Positions 1-9,354 are shown, numbered from the stretch's first letter. The stretch: DNA of 32,525 nucleotides from Thalassocella blandensis (GCA_945882995.1 CAMCXE010000014.1:1-32525), one strand, 5' to 3'. The notes: a model not told the origin generated them from the letters alone. Program-made: numbers and translations.

Positions 1-230
1 GCGGTATTGCGTCTGAAAATCGGGTAAATGGGTAGTACTGACCGAAAAACGAACAAACTTTAACCAAATTGATTATATTTTAGCCGAAAATTTTATTGAG
101 GAAGGAGCTGACGCTGGGTTCGAATTTTTAGTCCGACAGGCTGCTAGTAGCTGCAGTGTGCCGCAATGACACATCCAACAAGGCGACATTTGAGAGTGGC
201 CCTGTTGGTACTGAACCTATCGAACCACCA

Positions 231-893
231 CTATCGCAAATAGAAAAACTGAATAGCAAATGCGGCGTAACTCTCCGCGTTATTTAAGGCTTGCGCATTG
301 GTTAAGCCTGCTTGTCTAAAGTTTAGCGACAGCGAGCCGTCGGTGTACCCCTGCTCCCCAAAATCGCCCGTGCCAGCATACCGGTGGGTGGCCTCGTGAA
401 TGATGGTTCTAACCGCGCTTCGTGGGGTATTTAATTCTGATTGGTGGAGGTGGATATTTCCGGAATACATACCGGCATGATTGCCCCGCGTTTTAAGCAC
501 CGAATCTGATCGAGGATTTTTATGGCGAGTCACATAGCCCGCGGTGACAAAACCGCCTGACGCCGCGGTATTACTAATTTTAACCTTCAGTCCCGCCGCA
601 AACATTCCGTTGTGAGTGAGTAAAAGGACTTTCGTAATTTCATCGAAATCCGCTTCACTTGGCCTTTCACTCCCCAAAACAAAATATTTATCCAAATACG
701 CCTGCTGGCTGTCGGTGAAGCTTTTATAACCCGCATCCATGCCAGTTTTTACATAGGACAACACCTTGCGGGCTTCAACCACCGCGCTTGCCGTGTCAGT
801 CTCATGAGCATCCATGCCACCCAACATGGCCCACTGGACGTGAAACTTCGGCCCAATGCTGGGAACGTGACTATTACCTCGCCAAATTGTCAT
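231..893 (-). CDS. Aspzincin (M35-like) zinc metallopeptidase domain protein
   Basis: A 220-residue protein with a probable zinc peptidase active site. HEATH at residues 166-170 is an HExxH motif. It is followed at once by AGTGD (D177), which fits the GTxD motif whose aspartate is the third zinc ligand in aspzincins (peptidyl-Lys metalloendopeptidase/deuterolysin families). NNAESYAAFA near residues 204-213 matches the family's N-A-(D/E)-S-Y-x-x-F-A segment. The N-terminus (MTIWRGNSHVPSIG) is not a signal peptide and no membrane segment is visible. Either it acts in the cytoplasm or it is exported by another route, for example as a secreted effector domain; that is inference. An AGGAG ribosome binding site 7 nt before the ATG supports the start. 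It is downstream of glnA on the same strand but separated by the glnA terminator, so it is probably transcribed alone. No immunity or secretion gene is adjacent. The substrate is unknown. Confidence 0.72.
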   Translation of the reverse strand: MTIWRGNSHVPSIGPKFHVQWAMLGGMDAHETDTASAVVEARKVLSYVKTGMDAGYKSFTDSQQAYLDKYFVLGSERPSEADFDEITKVLLLTHNGMFAAGLKVKISNTAASGGFVTAGYVTRHKNPRSDSVLKTRGNHAGMYSGNIHLHQSELNTPRSAVRTIIHEATHRYAGTGDFGEQGYTDGSLSLNFRQAGLTNAQALNNAESYAAFAIQFFYLR

Positions 894-980
894 CTTATTG
901 CTCCTCGTCAGTTATGAATAATTGCGCCCCACAACCCACTAGGGCTTATGAGGACACGCGGATACTATCCCCCCGCTTTA

Positions 981-1050
981 AACCTAGAAACCTTAGTTTA
1001 ATCACCAAAGTTTGCGCAAGCTCGTGGCGCTGAACTGAGTTTTCCAGGTT
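981..1050. repeat. Palindromic intergenic repeat, about 70 bp
   Basis: The left arm AACCTAGAAACCTTAGTT (981-998) and right arm AACTGAGTTTTCCAGGTT (1033-1050) are imperfect inverted repeats around a 34-bp core. The core (ATCACCAAAG then TTTGCGCA and TGGCGC) recurs, with a few changes, on the opposite strand at 30352-30385. This is therefore a dispersed element and not a local hairpin. It lies between the aspzincin gene and the glnA terminator. Confidence 0.75.
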
Positions 1051-1140
1051 AAAAAATGGGAGGGAGGTAACCTGTAGAGTCTCGAGACAACACGGGAAAT
1101 AATAAAAAATTGCCAATATTGTCCGGCGACTCACGGCACC

Positions 1141-1176
1141 ATAAAAAAACCCGCAAAGCCATGAGCCATGCGGGTT
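1141..1176 (-). terminator. Rho-independent terminator of glnA
   Basis: On the minus strand, the stem AACCCGCA/TGCGGGTT (1169-1176 and 1148-1155) encloses a 13-nt loop and is followed by a T-rich run (the A run at 1143-1149 on the plus strand). It lies about 40 nt past the glnA stop codon. Confidence 0.85.
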
Positions 1177-1214
1177 CTGCGGGTTATTAAGACTGATGGA
1201 CTCAGTCCAAACGA

Positions 1215-2624
1215 TTACACGCTGTAGTAAAGCTCAAACTCTTTTGGATGTGGAGTCATGTTTACCGCTTGAACCTCTTGACGCTTCAGCACGATGTAGG
1301 CGTCGATGGTGTCTTTGGTAAATACGTCGCCTGCCATCAAGAACTCATGGTCTTTTTCCAAAGAATCCAACGCTTCTTCTAAAGAGGCGCACACGGTTGG
1401 GTAATGTGCCAATTCTTCAGGCTCAAGATCGTAAAGGTCTTTATCAGCGGCATCGCCAGGGTGAATTTTATTTTTCACGCCGTCCAAACCAGCCATCAAC
1501 AAGGCCGCGAAGCACAGGTAAGGGTTGGCGGTGGAGTCTGGGAAGCGGGTTTCGATGCGGCGGGCTTTGCTGGTGGTCACGTAAGGAATACGGATAGAAG
1601 CAGAGCGGTTACGCGCCGAATAAGCCATGATCACAGGAGCTTCAAAACCTGGCACCAAACGCTTATAGGAGTTGGTAGACGCATTACAGAAAGCATTGAG
1701 TGCTTTGGCGTGCTTGATGATCCCGCCGACGTAAAACAATGCCAGTTCGCTCATGCCAGCGTATACGTCACCCGCAAATTGGTTTACGCCATCTTTGCTG
1801 AATGATTGGTGCACGTGCATACCGGAACCGTTGTCGCCCACTAGTGGCTTAGGCATAAAAGTGGCCGTTTTGCCGTAAAGGTGAGCAATGTTGTGTACGC
1901 AATACTTGAGGATTTGCACTTCGTCAGCTTTTTTAACCAAGCTGTTGCCACCCACACCGATTTCACACTGGCCAGCGGTGGCCACTTCATGGTGGTGTAC
2001 TTCAATAACCAAACCCATTTGCTCCATGGCATTACACATGGCGCCACGAATGTCGTGCAGTGAATCAACCGGAGGAACGGGGAAATAACCACCTTTAACA
2101 CCTGGACGGTGGCCCATGTTGCCGCCTTCAAACTCAGCGCCGCTGGACCAGGCCGCTTCTACCGAGGAAATTTTGTGCATGGCAGCACCCATTTCGAGGT
2201 TCCATTTCACATCGTCAAATATGAAAAACTCTGGCTCTGGGCCAAAAATCGCCTTGTCTCCCAAACCAGTAGCTTTCAAGTATTCTTCGGCGCGCTGCGC
2301 GATGGAGCGTGGATCGCGCTCGTAACCTTGGCCAGTGCTTGGCTCAACGATGTTACAACGCACAATGACCGTGGACTCTTCAGTGAAAGGGTCCATTACG
2401 GCGGTGTCATCCACCGGCAATAAAATCATGTCGGATTCGTTAATACCTTTCCAGCCGGCAATTGACGAGCCGTCAAACATTTTGCCGTCAGTAAAAAAGG
2501 CATCACTTTCTGCTTCAGAGGCGGGGATAGTGACGTGATGCTCTTTGCCCTTGGTGTCAGTGAACCGCAGATCAATCCAACGGGCTTCATTTTCTTTTAT
2601 AAGATTCAGAGTCTTATCTGTCAT
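1215..2624 (-). CDS. glnA: Glutamine synthetase type I
   Basis: This 469-residue protein is full length for class I-beta bacterial glutamine synthetase, which makes glutamine from glutamate, ammonia and ATP in the cytoplasm. Visible hallmarks are the beta-grasp start, the metal-binding [18 protein letters not shown] and [10 protein letters not shown] segments, and the ATP-site run [10 protein letters not shown]. Tyr398 in DLYDLEPEE is the adenylylation site (Tyr397 in E. coli), so activity is probably tuned by GlnE. A strong AGGAGG ribosome binding site 8 nt upstream fixes the ATG. A weak sigma-54-like element lies about 70 nt upstream of the start codon. The gene is divergent from thiI, a neighbourhood also known in Pseudomonas. 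No glnL/glnG two-component genes follow; a terminator and an unrelated peptidase gene do. Confidence 0.98.
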   Translation of the reverse strand: MTDKTLNLIKENEARWIDLRFTDTKGKEHHVTIPASEAESDAFFTDGKMFDGSSIAGWKGINESDMILLPVDDTAVMDPFTEESTVIVRCNIVEPSTGQGYERDPRSIAQRAEEYLKATGLGDKAIFGPEPEFFIFDDVKWNLEMGAAMHKISSVEAAWSSGAEFEGGNMGHRPGVKGGYFPVPPVDSLHDIRGAMCNAMEQMGLVIEVHHHEVATAGQCEIGVGGNSLVKKADEVQILKYCVHNIAHLYGKTATFMPKPLVGDNGSGMHVHQSFSKDGVNQFAGDVYAGMSELALFYVGGIIKHAKALNAFCNASTNSYKRLVPGFEAPVIMAYSARNRSASIRIPYVTTSKARRIETRFPDSTANPYLCFAALLMAGLDGVKNKIHPGDAADKDLYDLEPEELAHYPTVCASLEEALDSLEKDHEFLMAGDVFTKDTIDAYIVLKRQEVQAVNMTPHPKEFELYYSV

Positions 2625-2690
2625 GTGGGGCGCCTCCTAGTTAGGGCATTAGGGTATTGATGGATGGGAAAATAAGGTCTTGGGTTTTGC

Positions 2691-2704
2691 GCTATTTTCG
2701 GGCC
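2691..2704 (-). promoter_or_regulatory. Possible sigma-54 (-24/-12) promoter of glnA
   Basis: Read on the minus strand, GGCCCGAAAATAGC has GG and GC exactly 10 bp apart, as in -24/-12 promoters. Within the wider consensus TGGCAC-N5-TTGC it has mismatches at three positions. A start of transcription near 2680 would give a leader of about 55 nt. A lone NtrC half-site TGCACCA at 2772-2778 has no convincing partner. The rest of the 2625-2949 intergenic region holds only the thiI leader hairpin. Confidence 0.28.
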
Positions 2705-2887
2705 GCCAATCTAAAAGGTTCCGACTGAATACGCAAGGGCAGCAGGCCTTTCGAGTCGAACCCTGGGGCGCTGCACCAGTAGCTCGCGGCGCTGTTAATT
2801 AGTAGGGCATTTACACAGGCCATCACCTACCACAAGGCTGTTGGAGCGAGATGTGCCATAATCCCGCGCTTTTCAGCTGAATCATCA

Positions 2888-2922
2888 AAGCCTGCCAATT
2901 CCGCGCTCGGCGGGCTTCTTTT
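2888..2922 (+). promoter_or_regulatory. Terminator-like hairpin in the thiI leader
   Basis: AAGCCTGCC (2888-2896) pairs with GGCGGGCTT (2909-2917) with one G-U pair. The hairpin is followed by CTTTTT and ends about 30 nt before the thiI ATG. It has the form of an intrinsic terminator in the direction of thiI, so it could act as an attenuator. No TPP riboswitch core (CTGAGA ... ACCTGATC) is visible around it. Confidence 0.45.
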
Positions 2923-2949
2923 TACCCACTTTTACCTCAGCCTTATTCT

Positions 2950-4422
2950 ATGAACTTTGTTATTAAGCTTTTCCCGGAAATTACCATCAAAAGCACGCCT
3001 GTGCGCAACCGCATGAGTCGCCAGCTCACCGAAAATATTCGCATTATTTTGAAGCGCCACTTCACCGGGGCCAAAGTTCGGCAGGATTGGGACAAACTCG
3101 AAGTGGAGATCCCCGGCGAAGGCGCCGCACTGACTCGAGAGGCTTCCTCACTGCTCGCGGCAATTCCCGGCATTGCCAATTTTGCCCTGGTGCGGGTGTT
3201 TCCCCTCGGCGATCTACACAGCATTTATGAGCACACCCTCGAGGTGTGGGGCCAAGCACTGCGCGGTAAAACCTTTTGCGTAAGGGTTAAACGCAACGGC
3301 AAACACCCTTTCGACTCAGTGGAAATAGAGCGTTATGTGGGCGGCGGGCTTAATCAGCACGCCCAAACAGCCGGCGTGAATTTGCATACCCCTGATATCA
3401 CCGTAAAACTCGAGGTGCGCGACGAAACCCTTTACGTGCTGGAAGACAAGACCCAAGGCCTAGGGGGCTTCCCCATTGGTAGCCAAGAACCCGCACTGTC
3501 CCTCGTGTCTGGCGGTTTCGACTCCACCGTCGCCAGTTACCAAGCCCTTCGGCGCGGCTTACGCACGCACTACTGCTTTTTTAATTTAGGCGGCAAAGCC
3601 CATGAGCTGGGCGTAAAAGAAATCGCCTTTTATTTATGGAACCGCTACGGCTCCACGCACCGCGTTAAATTCGTCAGCGTGCCGTTTCAAGGTGTGGTTA
3701 ATGAAATCTTAGAAAACGTAGACCCTTCCTGTATGGGCGTAATACTCAAACGCATGATGTTGCGTGCCGCATCCAAAGTGGCCGAGCGCGGCGACATTCC
3801 CGCCCTAATCACCGGCGAAGCGGTTTCCCAAGTGTCTAGCCAAACGCTCACCAATTTGGCCATTATCGACCGAGTCACAGAAACCTTGGTGTTGCGTCCC
3901 CTCGCCACCATGGACAAGGGCGACATTATTGATATTGCCCGCGCCATTGGTGCCGAACATTTTGCAGCCAATATTCCGGAATACTGCGGCGTTATTTCGG
4001 TAAAACCCTCTGCCAAATTGCGTTTAAATAGAGTGCTGGCGCAGGAAAACCGCATGAATATGGCAGTTTTAGATACAGCCTTAGCTGAGGCTCAAGTGCA
4101 AAATATTGATGCGGTTATGGCAGACGTTGAGGCCGGCAATCCACCCGTGGAGCGCGTCATCCAACCCTTAGTGCAGGATATTATTATCGACGTACGGCAT
4201 CCAGATGAAACGGCGGCCAAACCCCTAACGCACAACACCAACCCAATTCTCGAAATTCCGTTTTTCAGGCTATCAAAACGATTTGCCGAACTCGATACCC
4301 GCCACCGCTACTTACTCTACTGTGAGCGCGGAGTGATGAGCGAACTGCAAGCAGGGTCACTACGGGAAGAAAATCACCATAATTTGGCGGTATTTAGGCC
4401 CGATTTAGCCAAAAACGAATAA
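2950..4422 (+). CDS. thiI: tRNA 4-thiouridine synthetase ThiI with rhodanese domain
   Basis: A 490-residue protein matching the long, E. coli-type ThiI. It transfers sulfur from IscS persulfide to U8 of tRNA and to ThiS in thiamine thiazole synthesis. In order it shows an N-terminal ferredoxin-like part and THUMP domain (about residues 1-165), the PP-loop ATP site SGGFDS (187-192), Cys346 in EYCGVISVKP, and a C-terminal rhodanese domain with catalytic Cys458 in LLYCERG (Cys344 and Cys456 in E. coli). The presence of both cysteines predicts an active sulfur relay. No good ribosome binding site precedes the ATG, but MNFVIKLFPEITIKS is the usual family start. The gene is divergent from glnA and convergent with the next gene, with only 30 bp between stop codons. 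A terminator-like hairpin lies in the leader. Confidence 0.97.
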   Translation: MNFVIKLFPEITIKSTPVRNRMSRQLTENIRIILKRHFTGAKVRQDWDKLEVEIPGEGAALTREASSLLAAIPGIANFALVRVFPLGDLHSIYEHTLEVWGQALRGKTFCVRVKRNGKHPFDSVEIERYVGGGLNQHAQTAGVNLHTPDITVKLEVRDETLYVLEDKTQGLGGFPIGSQEPALSLVSGGFDSTVASYQALRRGLRTHYCFFNLGGKAHELGVKEIAFYLWNRYGSTHRVKFVSVPFQGVVNEILENVDPSCMGVILKRMMLRAASKVAERGDIPALITGEAVSQVSSQTLTNLAIIDRVTETLVLRPLATMDKGDIIDIARAIGAEHFAANIPEYCGVISVKPSAKLRLNRVLAQENRMNMAVLDTALAEAQVQNIDAVMADVEAGNPPVERVIQPLVQDIIIDVRHPDETAAKPLTHNTNPILEIPFFRLSKRFAELDTRHRYLLYCERGVMSELQAGSLREENHHNLAVFRPDLAKNE

Positions 4423-4452
4423 CCACACTCGCTCGTACTCTTAGCGCCGACG

Positions 4453-6201
4453 CTAAGCTGCAGCGACCGGCAGCGCACCCACTGGGTCCTTGGCACTGGG
4501 CATATAACGTTTACGTTTAGCCGCCTTTAGCAGTCGAAGATCTGCCATGCACAACCCGTCTAAACAATCACCGAATTCGGGATCGATACTAAACACCAAC
4601 GATAAAAACCCGCCGGGTTCGTACAAACCTAAATACTGCTTAAACAGCACCGGCAACTTCTCATTCACCGCGTGAAATTCCTGCTGTAACCGATCCAAAG
4701 CTTGGTCCGCATCTAGGCCGGCAAACATCTCATCAAACTCACCAAGCTGGTCCGCCTCAACGGCATAAGGATGATAGGCCTCGACCATGGGTACGGGGCA
4801 TTGATGATAACGCTTAAAAAAATAGACCAATGCATCGGTCAAGTGGCGCGGGTAGCGGGCGCTCATACTCACTGGACCAATTAAATAACGCGCGGGATAC
4901 TGGGTTAAATAGGCACCAAGTCCCTGCCATAAATAATCCAAACTCGCCTTACCCCAATAATCTGGATTAACAAAACTGCGACCAAGTTCCACTGACTGTT
5001 CAAGATACGGCAAAAACTCAGGGGAAAATTCGTAGAGACTGCGGGTGTAAAAACCCTCCACGCCAAACTCCGCCAAAATTTGTTTGCCTACACCCAAGCG
5101 ATAGGCGCCCGCAATTTCTAATTTTTCTCGGTCCCATAAAATCAAATGGCGATAATGTTGATCGAATTTATCCAAATCGCGTTTAGCCCCCGTACCCTCG
5201 CCAACTTTGCGAAAAGCCACCTCACGCAGACGACCGATCTCGCGCATCACTGGGGAATTCGGCGTGTAATCGAAAAGATAAATACGGTTGCCGTCCCGGG
5301 TTTCCCCCAGCAATTGCGCTTTTTGTAATTCCGCCTGCAGAACCTGACGATGCTCGGGATGCGCTATGGTTTTTTCCGTTACAAAAATGGGATGGCGGCG
5401 CTTGCCAATTTTATAGAGATGTTTTTTAAGCCGCTTAGCGAGATTACGGTCGTTAAGGTGTGGAGTTTCAAGCGCGCTAGCCGAAATTAATTCGCCTACG
5501 CTGAAATCAATCACCTGGGATTGTTTATTAAACATTTCATGGGCCAGCAGCGCCGTACCCAAGGGCTTAAATAAAAAACTGGCTCCGTAAAATACAAAGG
5601 AGTTTTTGGCGGCTATGTGGATGGGTAACAGCGGCGCGCCGCTGCGGCGTGCAAAATGCAGGAACCCAGGGCGCCAAACGCCATCTTTGACACCCGAAGG
5701 ATGAGCGCGCGACACCTCGCCGGCAGGGAAAATAATAATCGCCTGCTCATTGGCGAGCGCATCCAATATGGCTTTGTAGCTGCGCCGAGGGCTGCCTCCC
5801 GCCATGTTGTCCAAGGGAATAAATAAACTGTGTAGCGCAGAAAAATTCATCAACATATCGTTGGCGACAATTTTGACATCCTGCCGTACCTCGCTCACTA
5901 AGCGCAGCAAGGCAAGGCCGTCCAAGGAGCCAATGGGGTGATTAGCAATAATAATCACCCGCCCTTCGGCCGGTATATTGGCCCGTTCGCGCGCACTAAC
6001 GCGATAACTAAAGTCGAAATACTCAAAGATGGCGTCGATAAAATCCACCCCGAGACGCCCTTGGTTAGCCGTTAAAAACGCATTCACCTTGTCTTGGTAA
6101 ACAATTTTTTTAAGCAGCCCCACCGTGGATTTGCGGATCATGGCCGATTGTTTACTAAAATTGGGGAATTTTTCCAACAAGGCGCGTTCGATATTGAGCA
6201 T
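4453..6201 (-). CDS. olsF: Bifunctional acyltransferase/GNAT protein, OlsF-like ornithine lipid synthase
   Basis: A two-domain fusion. The N-terminal half is a PlsC-like acyltransferase with NHPIGSLDG (N87-G95, catalytic His88 and Asp94 in the family's H-x5-D spacing) and FPAGEVSR. The C-terminal half (about residue 290 onward) resembles the OlsB/hemolysin-like GNAT acyltransferases. It begins at YLFDYTPNSPVMREIGRLRE and includes a GKASLDYLWQGLG stretch. Family knowledge: OlsF proteins carry out both acylations of ornithine to make phosphate-free ornithine lipids at the inner membrane. The chosen start MLNIERALL has AGGGG 7 nt upstream. The longer frame to 6246 adds 15 residues and has no ribosome binding site. 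The gene is convergent with thiI. Substrate assignment to ornithine is inferred from architecture only. Confidence 0.8.
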   Translation of the reverse strand: MLNIERALLEKFPNFSKQSAMIRKSTVGLLKKIVYQDKVNAFLTANQGRLGVDFIDAIFEYFDFSYRVSARERANIPAEGRVIIIANHPIGSLDGLALLRLVSEVRQDVKIVANDMLMNFSALHSLFIPLDNMAGGSPRRSYKAILDALANEQAIIIFPAGEVSRAHPSGVKDGVWRPGFLHFARRSGAPLLPIHIAAKNSFVFYGASFLFKPLGTALLAHEMFNKQSQVIDFSVGELISASALETPHLNDRNLAKRLKKHLYKIGKRRHPIFVTEKTIAHPEHRQVLQAELQKAQLLGETRDGNRIYLFDYTPNSPVMREIGRLREVAFRKVGEGTGAKRDLDKFDQHYRHLILWDREKLEIAGAYRLGVGKQILAEFGVEGFYTRSLYEFSPEFLPYLEQSVELGRSFVNPDYWGKASLDYLWQGLGAYLTQYPARYLIGPVSMSARYPRHLTDALVYFFKRYHQCPVPMVEAYHPYAVEADQLGEFDEMFAGLDADQALDRLQQEFHAVNEKLPVLFKQYLGLYEPGGFLSLVFSIDPEFGDCLDGLCMADLRLLKAAKRKRYMPSAKDPVGALPVAAA

Positions 6202-6293
6202 GGCGAAACCCCTAAAGCTAAGGTAGGCCATCATGCTAGGCGGCATTTTTGACGATTGGGTTACAGCGTCGCGAACCCATTGAATATCCGACG

Positions 6294-6306
6294 GAGGTTT
6301 CTAGGT
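6294..6306. repeat. Short core of the palindromic repeat family
   Basis: GAGGTTTCTAGGT matches 13 bases of the arm CCAACTGAGGTTTCTAGGTT found at 30386-30405. No second arm or core is recognisable nearby. It is either a decayed copy or chance, and lies in the olsF-mipA gap. Confidence 0.35.
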
Positions 6307-6325
6307 CGATAGCCGCCTTACTCGA

Positions 6326-7114
6326 TTAAAAATCCAAAAGCCTCACCACGGCGACACTTACAGTGACCGAGCTTTTTTCTTCCAGCATGGGGCTATCCAG
6401 AAAGCTCGCGCCACCCAAATAGTCATAGCGCAAATTGCTCGCCAGCCACCACTGGTGCCATTGCCGCTTCGCCGAAATCTTGGCGAAACTTCCACTGTAA
6501 CCGGCTTTAGCCTCATAGATTCCACGCTGCGCGGTGGCGAAATCAGGATCGACCCCATAATAATACTGATGGTAGTCTGCATCGGCGAAAATGGGGCCAA
6601 AATTAAGGGTGGTTTGCCACGCATTTTTTACAGCCGCCTGCTTCCAAGTGAGCTTGGGGCTCCACAAAAAGCCGATGGGCGTGACGCCGTCGGAGGAAAA
6701 TGAGTTGGCCATACGCACCGGCAGACGCAATGACCAGCCAGCCTGAAAATCGTCGCCACTTAACCGAATATTCAGTGAGGGGCCTATTTCAAGGGCGGTA
6801 CCCAATTCCGGCATACCTTCACGCAGCGGGTTATCGCTACTGCGCAGGTGCAAAGCGGCGTCCACTGAAATATTAAATTCCACGCGGTCCGAACGCCAGA
6901 TATCACTGCGCATGCCGTCGCGATCTATTTTTAATTTTTCACCGCGATACATCACAAACGGAATAGGCGAAAATTGTGTTTTATAATAGGCGGAGCCGCG
7001 ATAATCAGCCAAGGTTTGGTTGCCAAGCCCAAGCCCAAACGTCCACTTATCTTCATCCGCGCAAACCACCGGCGCACAGCACCACACTACACAACCCAGC
7101 CAGATCCAACGCAT
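6326..7114 (-). CDS. MipA/OmpV family outer-membrane protein
   Basis: A 262-residue protein with a signal peptide (MRWIWLGCVVWCCAPVVCA, then DEDKW) and alternating beta-strand character throughout. It ends in LLDF, an aromatic C-terminus typical of outer-membrane barrels. The start WTFGLGLGNQTLADYRGS, followed by a PFVMYRGEKLKI segment, is characteristic of the MipA/OmpV family. Those proteins are described as scaffolds for murein synthesis enzymes or as outer-membrane porin-like proteins. The frame extends upstream to 7168, but that part would read through the pnp terminator hairpin, and the signal peptide begins at the inner methionine. The inner start at 7114 is therefore preferred. Cys residues inside the signal peptide do not form a good lipobox. 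The ligand is unknown. Confidence 0.82.
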   Translation of the reverse strand: MRWIWLGCVVWCCAPVVCADEDKWTFGLGLGNQTLADYRGSAYYKTQFSPIPFVMYRGEKLKIDRDGMRSDIWRSDRVEFNISVDAALHLRSSDNPLREGMPELGTALEIGPSLNIRLSGDDFQAGWSLRLPVRMANSFSSDGVTPIGFLWSPKLTWKQAAVKNAWQTTLNFGPIFADADYHQYYYGVDPDFATAQRGIYEAKAGYSGSFAKISAKRQWHQWWLASNLRYDYLGGASFLDSPMLEEKSSVTVSVAVVRLLDF

Positions 7115-7134
7115 AAACCACCCAAATAAATACC

Positions 7135-7162
7135 AATAAAAAACCCGCTCGAAAGCGGGTTT
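7135..7162 (-). terminator. Rho-independent terminator of pnp
   Basis: Minus-strand stem AAACCCGCT/AGCGGGTTT with loop TTCG, followed by TTTATTGG. It lies 26 nt past the pnp stop codon and upstream of the mipA start chosen here. Confidence 0.88.
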
Positions 7163-7187
7163 ACACAAGCCCTACCAACGCCAGAAT

Positions 7188-9311
7188 TTAAGCATTGGTT
7201 TCGGCCGCAGGCTCCGCAGCTTCTGCAGTAGGCAACGCATCTTTAATAGAAAGTTTAATACGGCCGCGAGCGTCCACATCCAAACACTTCACCTTAACGA
7301 CCTGCCCTTCTTTTAGATAATCCGATACGGCATTCACGCGCTCATTGGCAATCTGTGAAATATGCACCAAACCATCTTTGCCAGGTAAAAAGTTAACAAA
7401 CGCACCGAAATCCACAATACGCACGACAGTGCCTTCGTAAATTGCGCCAATGTCGGCTTCGGCGGTAATTGCCAAAACACGATCAATAGCGGCTTTTAGG
7501 GCCTCGGCGCCAGCGGCATAAATCTTAATCGTGCCATTGTCGTCGATATCGATTGAAGCGCCGGTCTCTTCGGTAATTGAACGAATGGTAGCACCGCCCT
7601 TACCAATGACGTCGCGGATTTTATCGGGGTCGATTTTAATAGTTTGGTACTGAGGGGCATTTTCAGAAAGCACGGCGCGCGGTTTGGCGATAATTTTGTT
7701 CATCTCGGCCAAAATATGTAAACGCGCATGCAAAGCTTGCTGCAAGGCAATTTCCATAATCTCTTCGGTAATGCCTTCAATCTTAATATCCATTTGTAGC
7801 GCCGTTACGCCATTGGCAGTGCCGGCCACTTTAAAGTCCATATCACCCAAATGATCTTCGTCGCCGAGGATGTCGGTTAACACGGCAAATTTATCGCCTT
7901 CTTTAACAAGCCCCATGGCAATACCGGCCACTGGCGCTTTTAAAGGTACGCCCGCATCCATCAACGCCAAACTCGCACCGCATACCGAAGCCATAGAGCT
8001 GGAACCGTTGGACTCGGTGATTTCACTCACCACACGCATGGTATAAGGGAAATCAGCGCCAGCTGGCAACATGGCGGCAACGCCGCGACGCGCCAAACGA
8101 CCGTGACCAATTTCCCGACGGCCTGTAGCGCCCATACGCCCACACTCGCCTACGGAGTAAGGAGGGAAGTTGTAATGCAGCATGAAGCTGTCTTTACGTT
8201 CACCTTCGAGGGCGTCGATCAGTTGTGCGTCGCGAGCAGAACCCAAAGTCGCAACCACTAAAGCCTGTGTCTCACCACGGGTGAACAGAGCAGAACCATG
8301 AACCTTGGGCAGTACACCCACTTCAATTTGTAAACCACGCACGGTTTTGTTGTCGCGTCCATCAATACGCGGCTCACCATTCACGATACGGCTGCGCACG
8401 ATATGGCTTTCCAGATTTGAAAATGCGTCTTTCAGTTCGTCGGCTTTAAAACCGCAGTCTTCGGTAACCAACTGCTCAATAGCCTGATTTTTCAACTCGC
8501 CCAAACGCGCATAACGCGCCGCTTTGTCGGTTACGCGGTAAGCGTCACCAATGGCTGCTGCAAAATGAGCGTCCAGTGCGGTTTTTAAACCGGCGTGCCC
8601 GGCCTCTGGTGTCCAATCCCAACGCGCCTTGCCCGCATCCCGCGCCAATTCAGTAATGGCCTGAATGACAGCTTGCATCTCTTGGTGTGCGAACAGCACC
8701 GCCCCCAACATGATGTCTTCGGGGAGTTCATTGGCTTGAGACTCCACCATCAACACGGCGTCTTTGGTGCCAGCAACAACCATGTCCAGCTCAGAATTTT
8801 TGAGCGCAGAATACGAGGGATTTAGCACATAACCGGCATCTTCGGTATAGCCTACACGCGCGCCACCGATAGGCCCATTAAAGGGGATGCCCGAAATTGC
8901 CAAAGCGGCAGAAGTGCCGATCATTGCGGCGATATCCGGGTCCTGATCTTTCTCTGCAGACATGACCATGCAGACAACCTGCACTTCATTCAAAAAACCT
9001 TCGGGGAAAAGTGGGCGTATGGGGCGGTCGATCAGGCGTGAGGTAAGCGTTTCTTTTTCGCTAGGGCGGCCTTCACGTTTGAAAAAGCCGCCAGGAATAC
9101 GGCCTGCGGCGTAAGTTTTTTCGATGTAATGCACCGACAGCGGGAAGAAATCTTGCCCAGGAGACGCTTTTTTGGCGCCTACCACTGTGCACAAAATAGT
9201 CGTTTGGCCGATGGTTACCACCACGGCGCCAGTGGCTTGCCGAGCAATGCGGCCAGTTTCAAGCGTTACGGTATCACTACCGTAATTAAACTTTTTAATT
9301 ACAGGATTCAC
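7188..9311 (-). CDS. pnp: Polyribonucleotide nucleotidyltransferase (PNPase)
   Basis: A phosphorolytic 3'-to-5' exoribonuclease and degradosome component. It is 707 residues from the GTG start ([19 protein letters not shown] aligns with the usual N-terminus). AAGGA lies 8 nt before this GTG. The longer frame to 9374 would begin inside the rpsO terminator and is rejected. The protein shows two RNase PH-like domains: the first with [21 protein letters not shown], and the second with [24 protein letters not shown] and [11 protein letters not shown]. The C-terminal KH domain has [20 protein letters not shown], and an S1 domain ([20 protein letters not shown]) follows. It is the last gene of the rimP-to-pnp operon and has its own terminator. 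In E. coli, pnp mRNA is autoregulated through RNase III processing of its leader. Confidence 0.97.
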   Translation of the reverse strand: MNPVIKKFNYGSDTVTLETGRIARQATGAVVVTIGQTTILCTVVGAKKASPGQDFFPLSVHYIEKTYAAGRIPGGFFKREGRPSEKETLTSRLIDRPIRPLFPEGFLNEVQVVCMVMSAEKDQDPDIAAMIGTSAALAISGIPFNGPIGGARVGYTEDAGYVLNPSYSALKNSELDMVVAGTKDAVLMVESQANELPEDIMLGAVLFAHQEMQAVIQAITELARDAGKARWDWTPEAGHAGLKTALDAHFAAAIGDAYRVTDKAARYARLGELKNQAIEQLVTEDCGFKADELKDAFSNLESHIVRSRIVNGEPRIDGRDNKTVRGLQIEVGVLPKVHGSALFTRGETQALVVATLGSARDAQLIDALEGERKDSFMLHYNFPPYSVGECGRMGATGRREIGHGRLARRGVAAMLPAGADFPYTMRVVSEITESNGSSSMASVCGASLALMDAGVPLKAPVAGIAMGLVKEGDKFAVLTDILGDEDHLGDMDFKVAGTANGVTALQMDIKIEGITEEIMEIALQQALHARLHILAEMNKIIAKPRAVLSENAPQYQTIKIDPDKIRDVIGKGGATIRSITEETGASIDIDDNGTIKIYAAGAEALKAAIDRVLAITAEADIGAIYEGTVVRIVDFGAFVNFLPGKDGLVHISQIANERVNAVSDYLKEGQVVKVKCLDVDARGRIKLSIKDALPTAEAAEPAAETNA

Positions 9312-9354
9312 GTTTTTATCCTTAGCTAATGAGCGTATGCAATTTCGCAGGACT

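Noticed and set aside
100-160. GGGTTCGAATTT-like sequence resembling a tRNA T-loop or att remnant
   Set aside because: No acceptor or anticodon stem can be built around it and no integrase is present. Probably chance.
2772-2778. TGCACCA NtrC half-site upstream of glnA
   Set aside because: The partner half-site is poor, so a full NtrC site is not supported.
4440-4457. 7-bp hairpin CTTAGCG/CGCTAAG between thiI and olsF
   Set aside because: No T run in either direction and it overlaps the olsF stop codon. Too weak to call a terminator.
7115-7168. N-terminal extension of the MipA/OmpV frame
   Set aside because: It would translate the pnp terminator hairpin. The signal peptide begins at the inner methionine at 7114.
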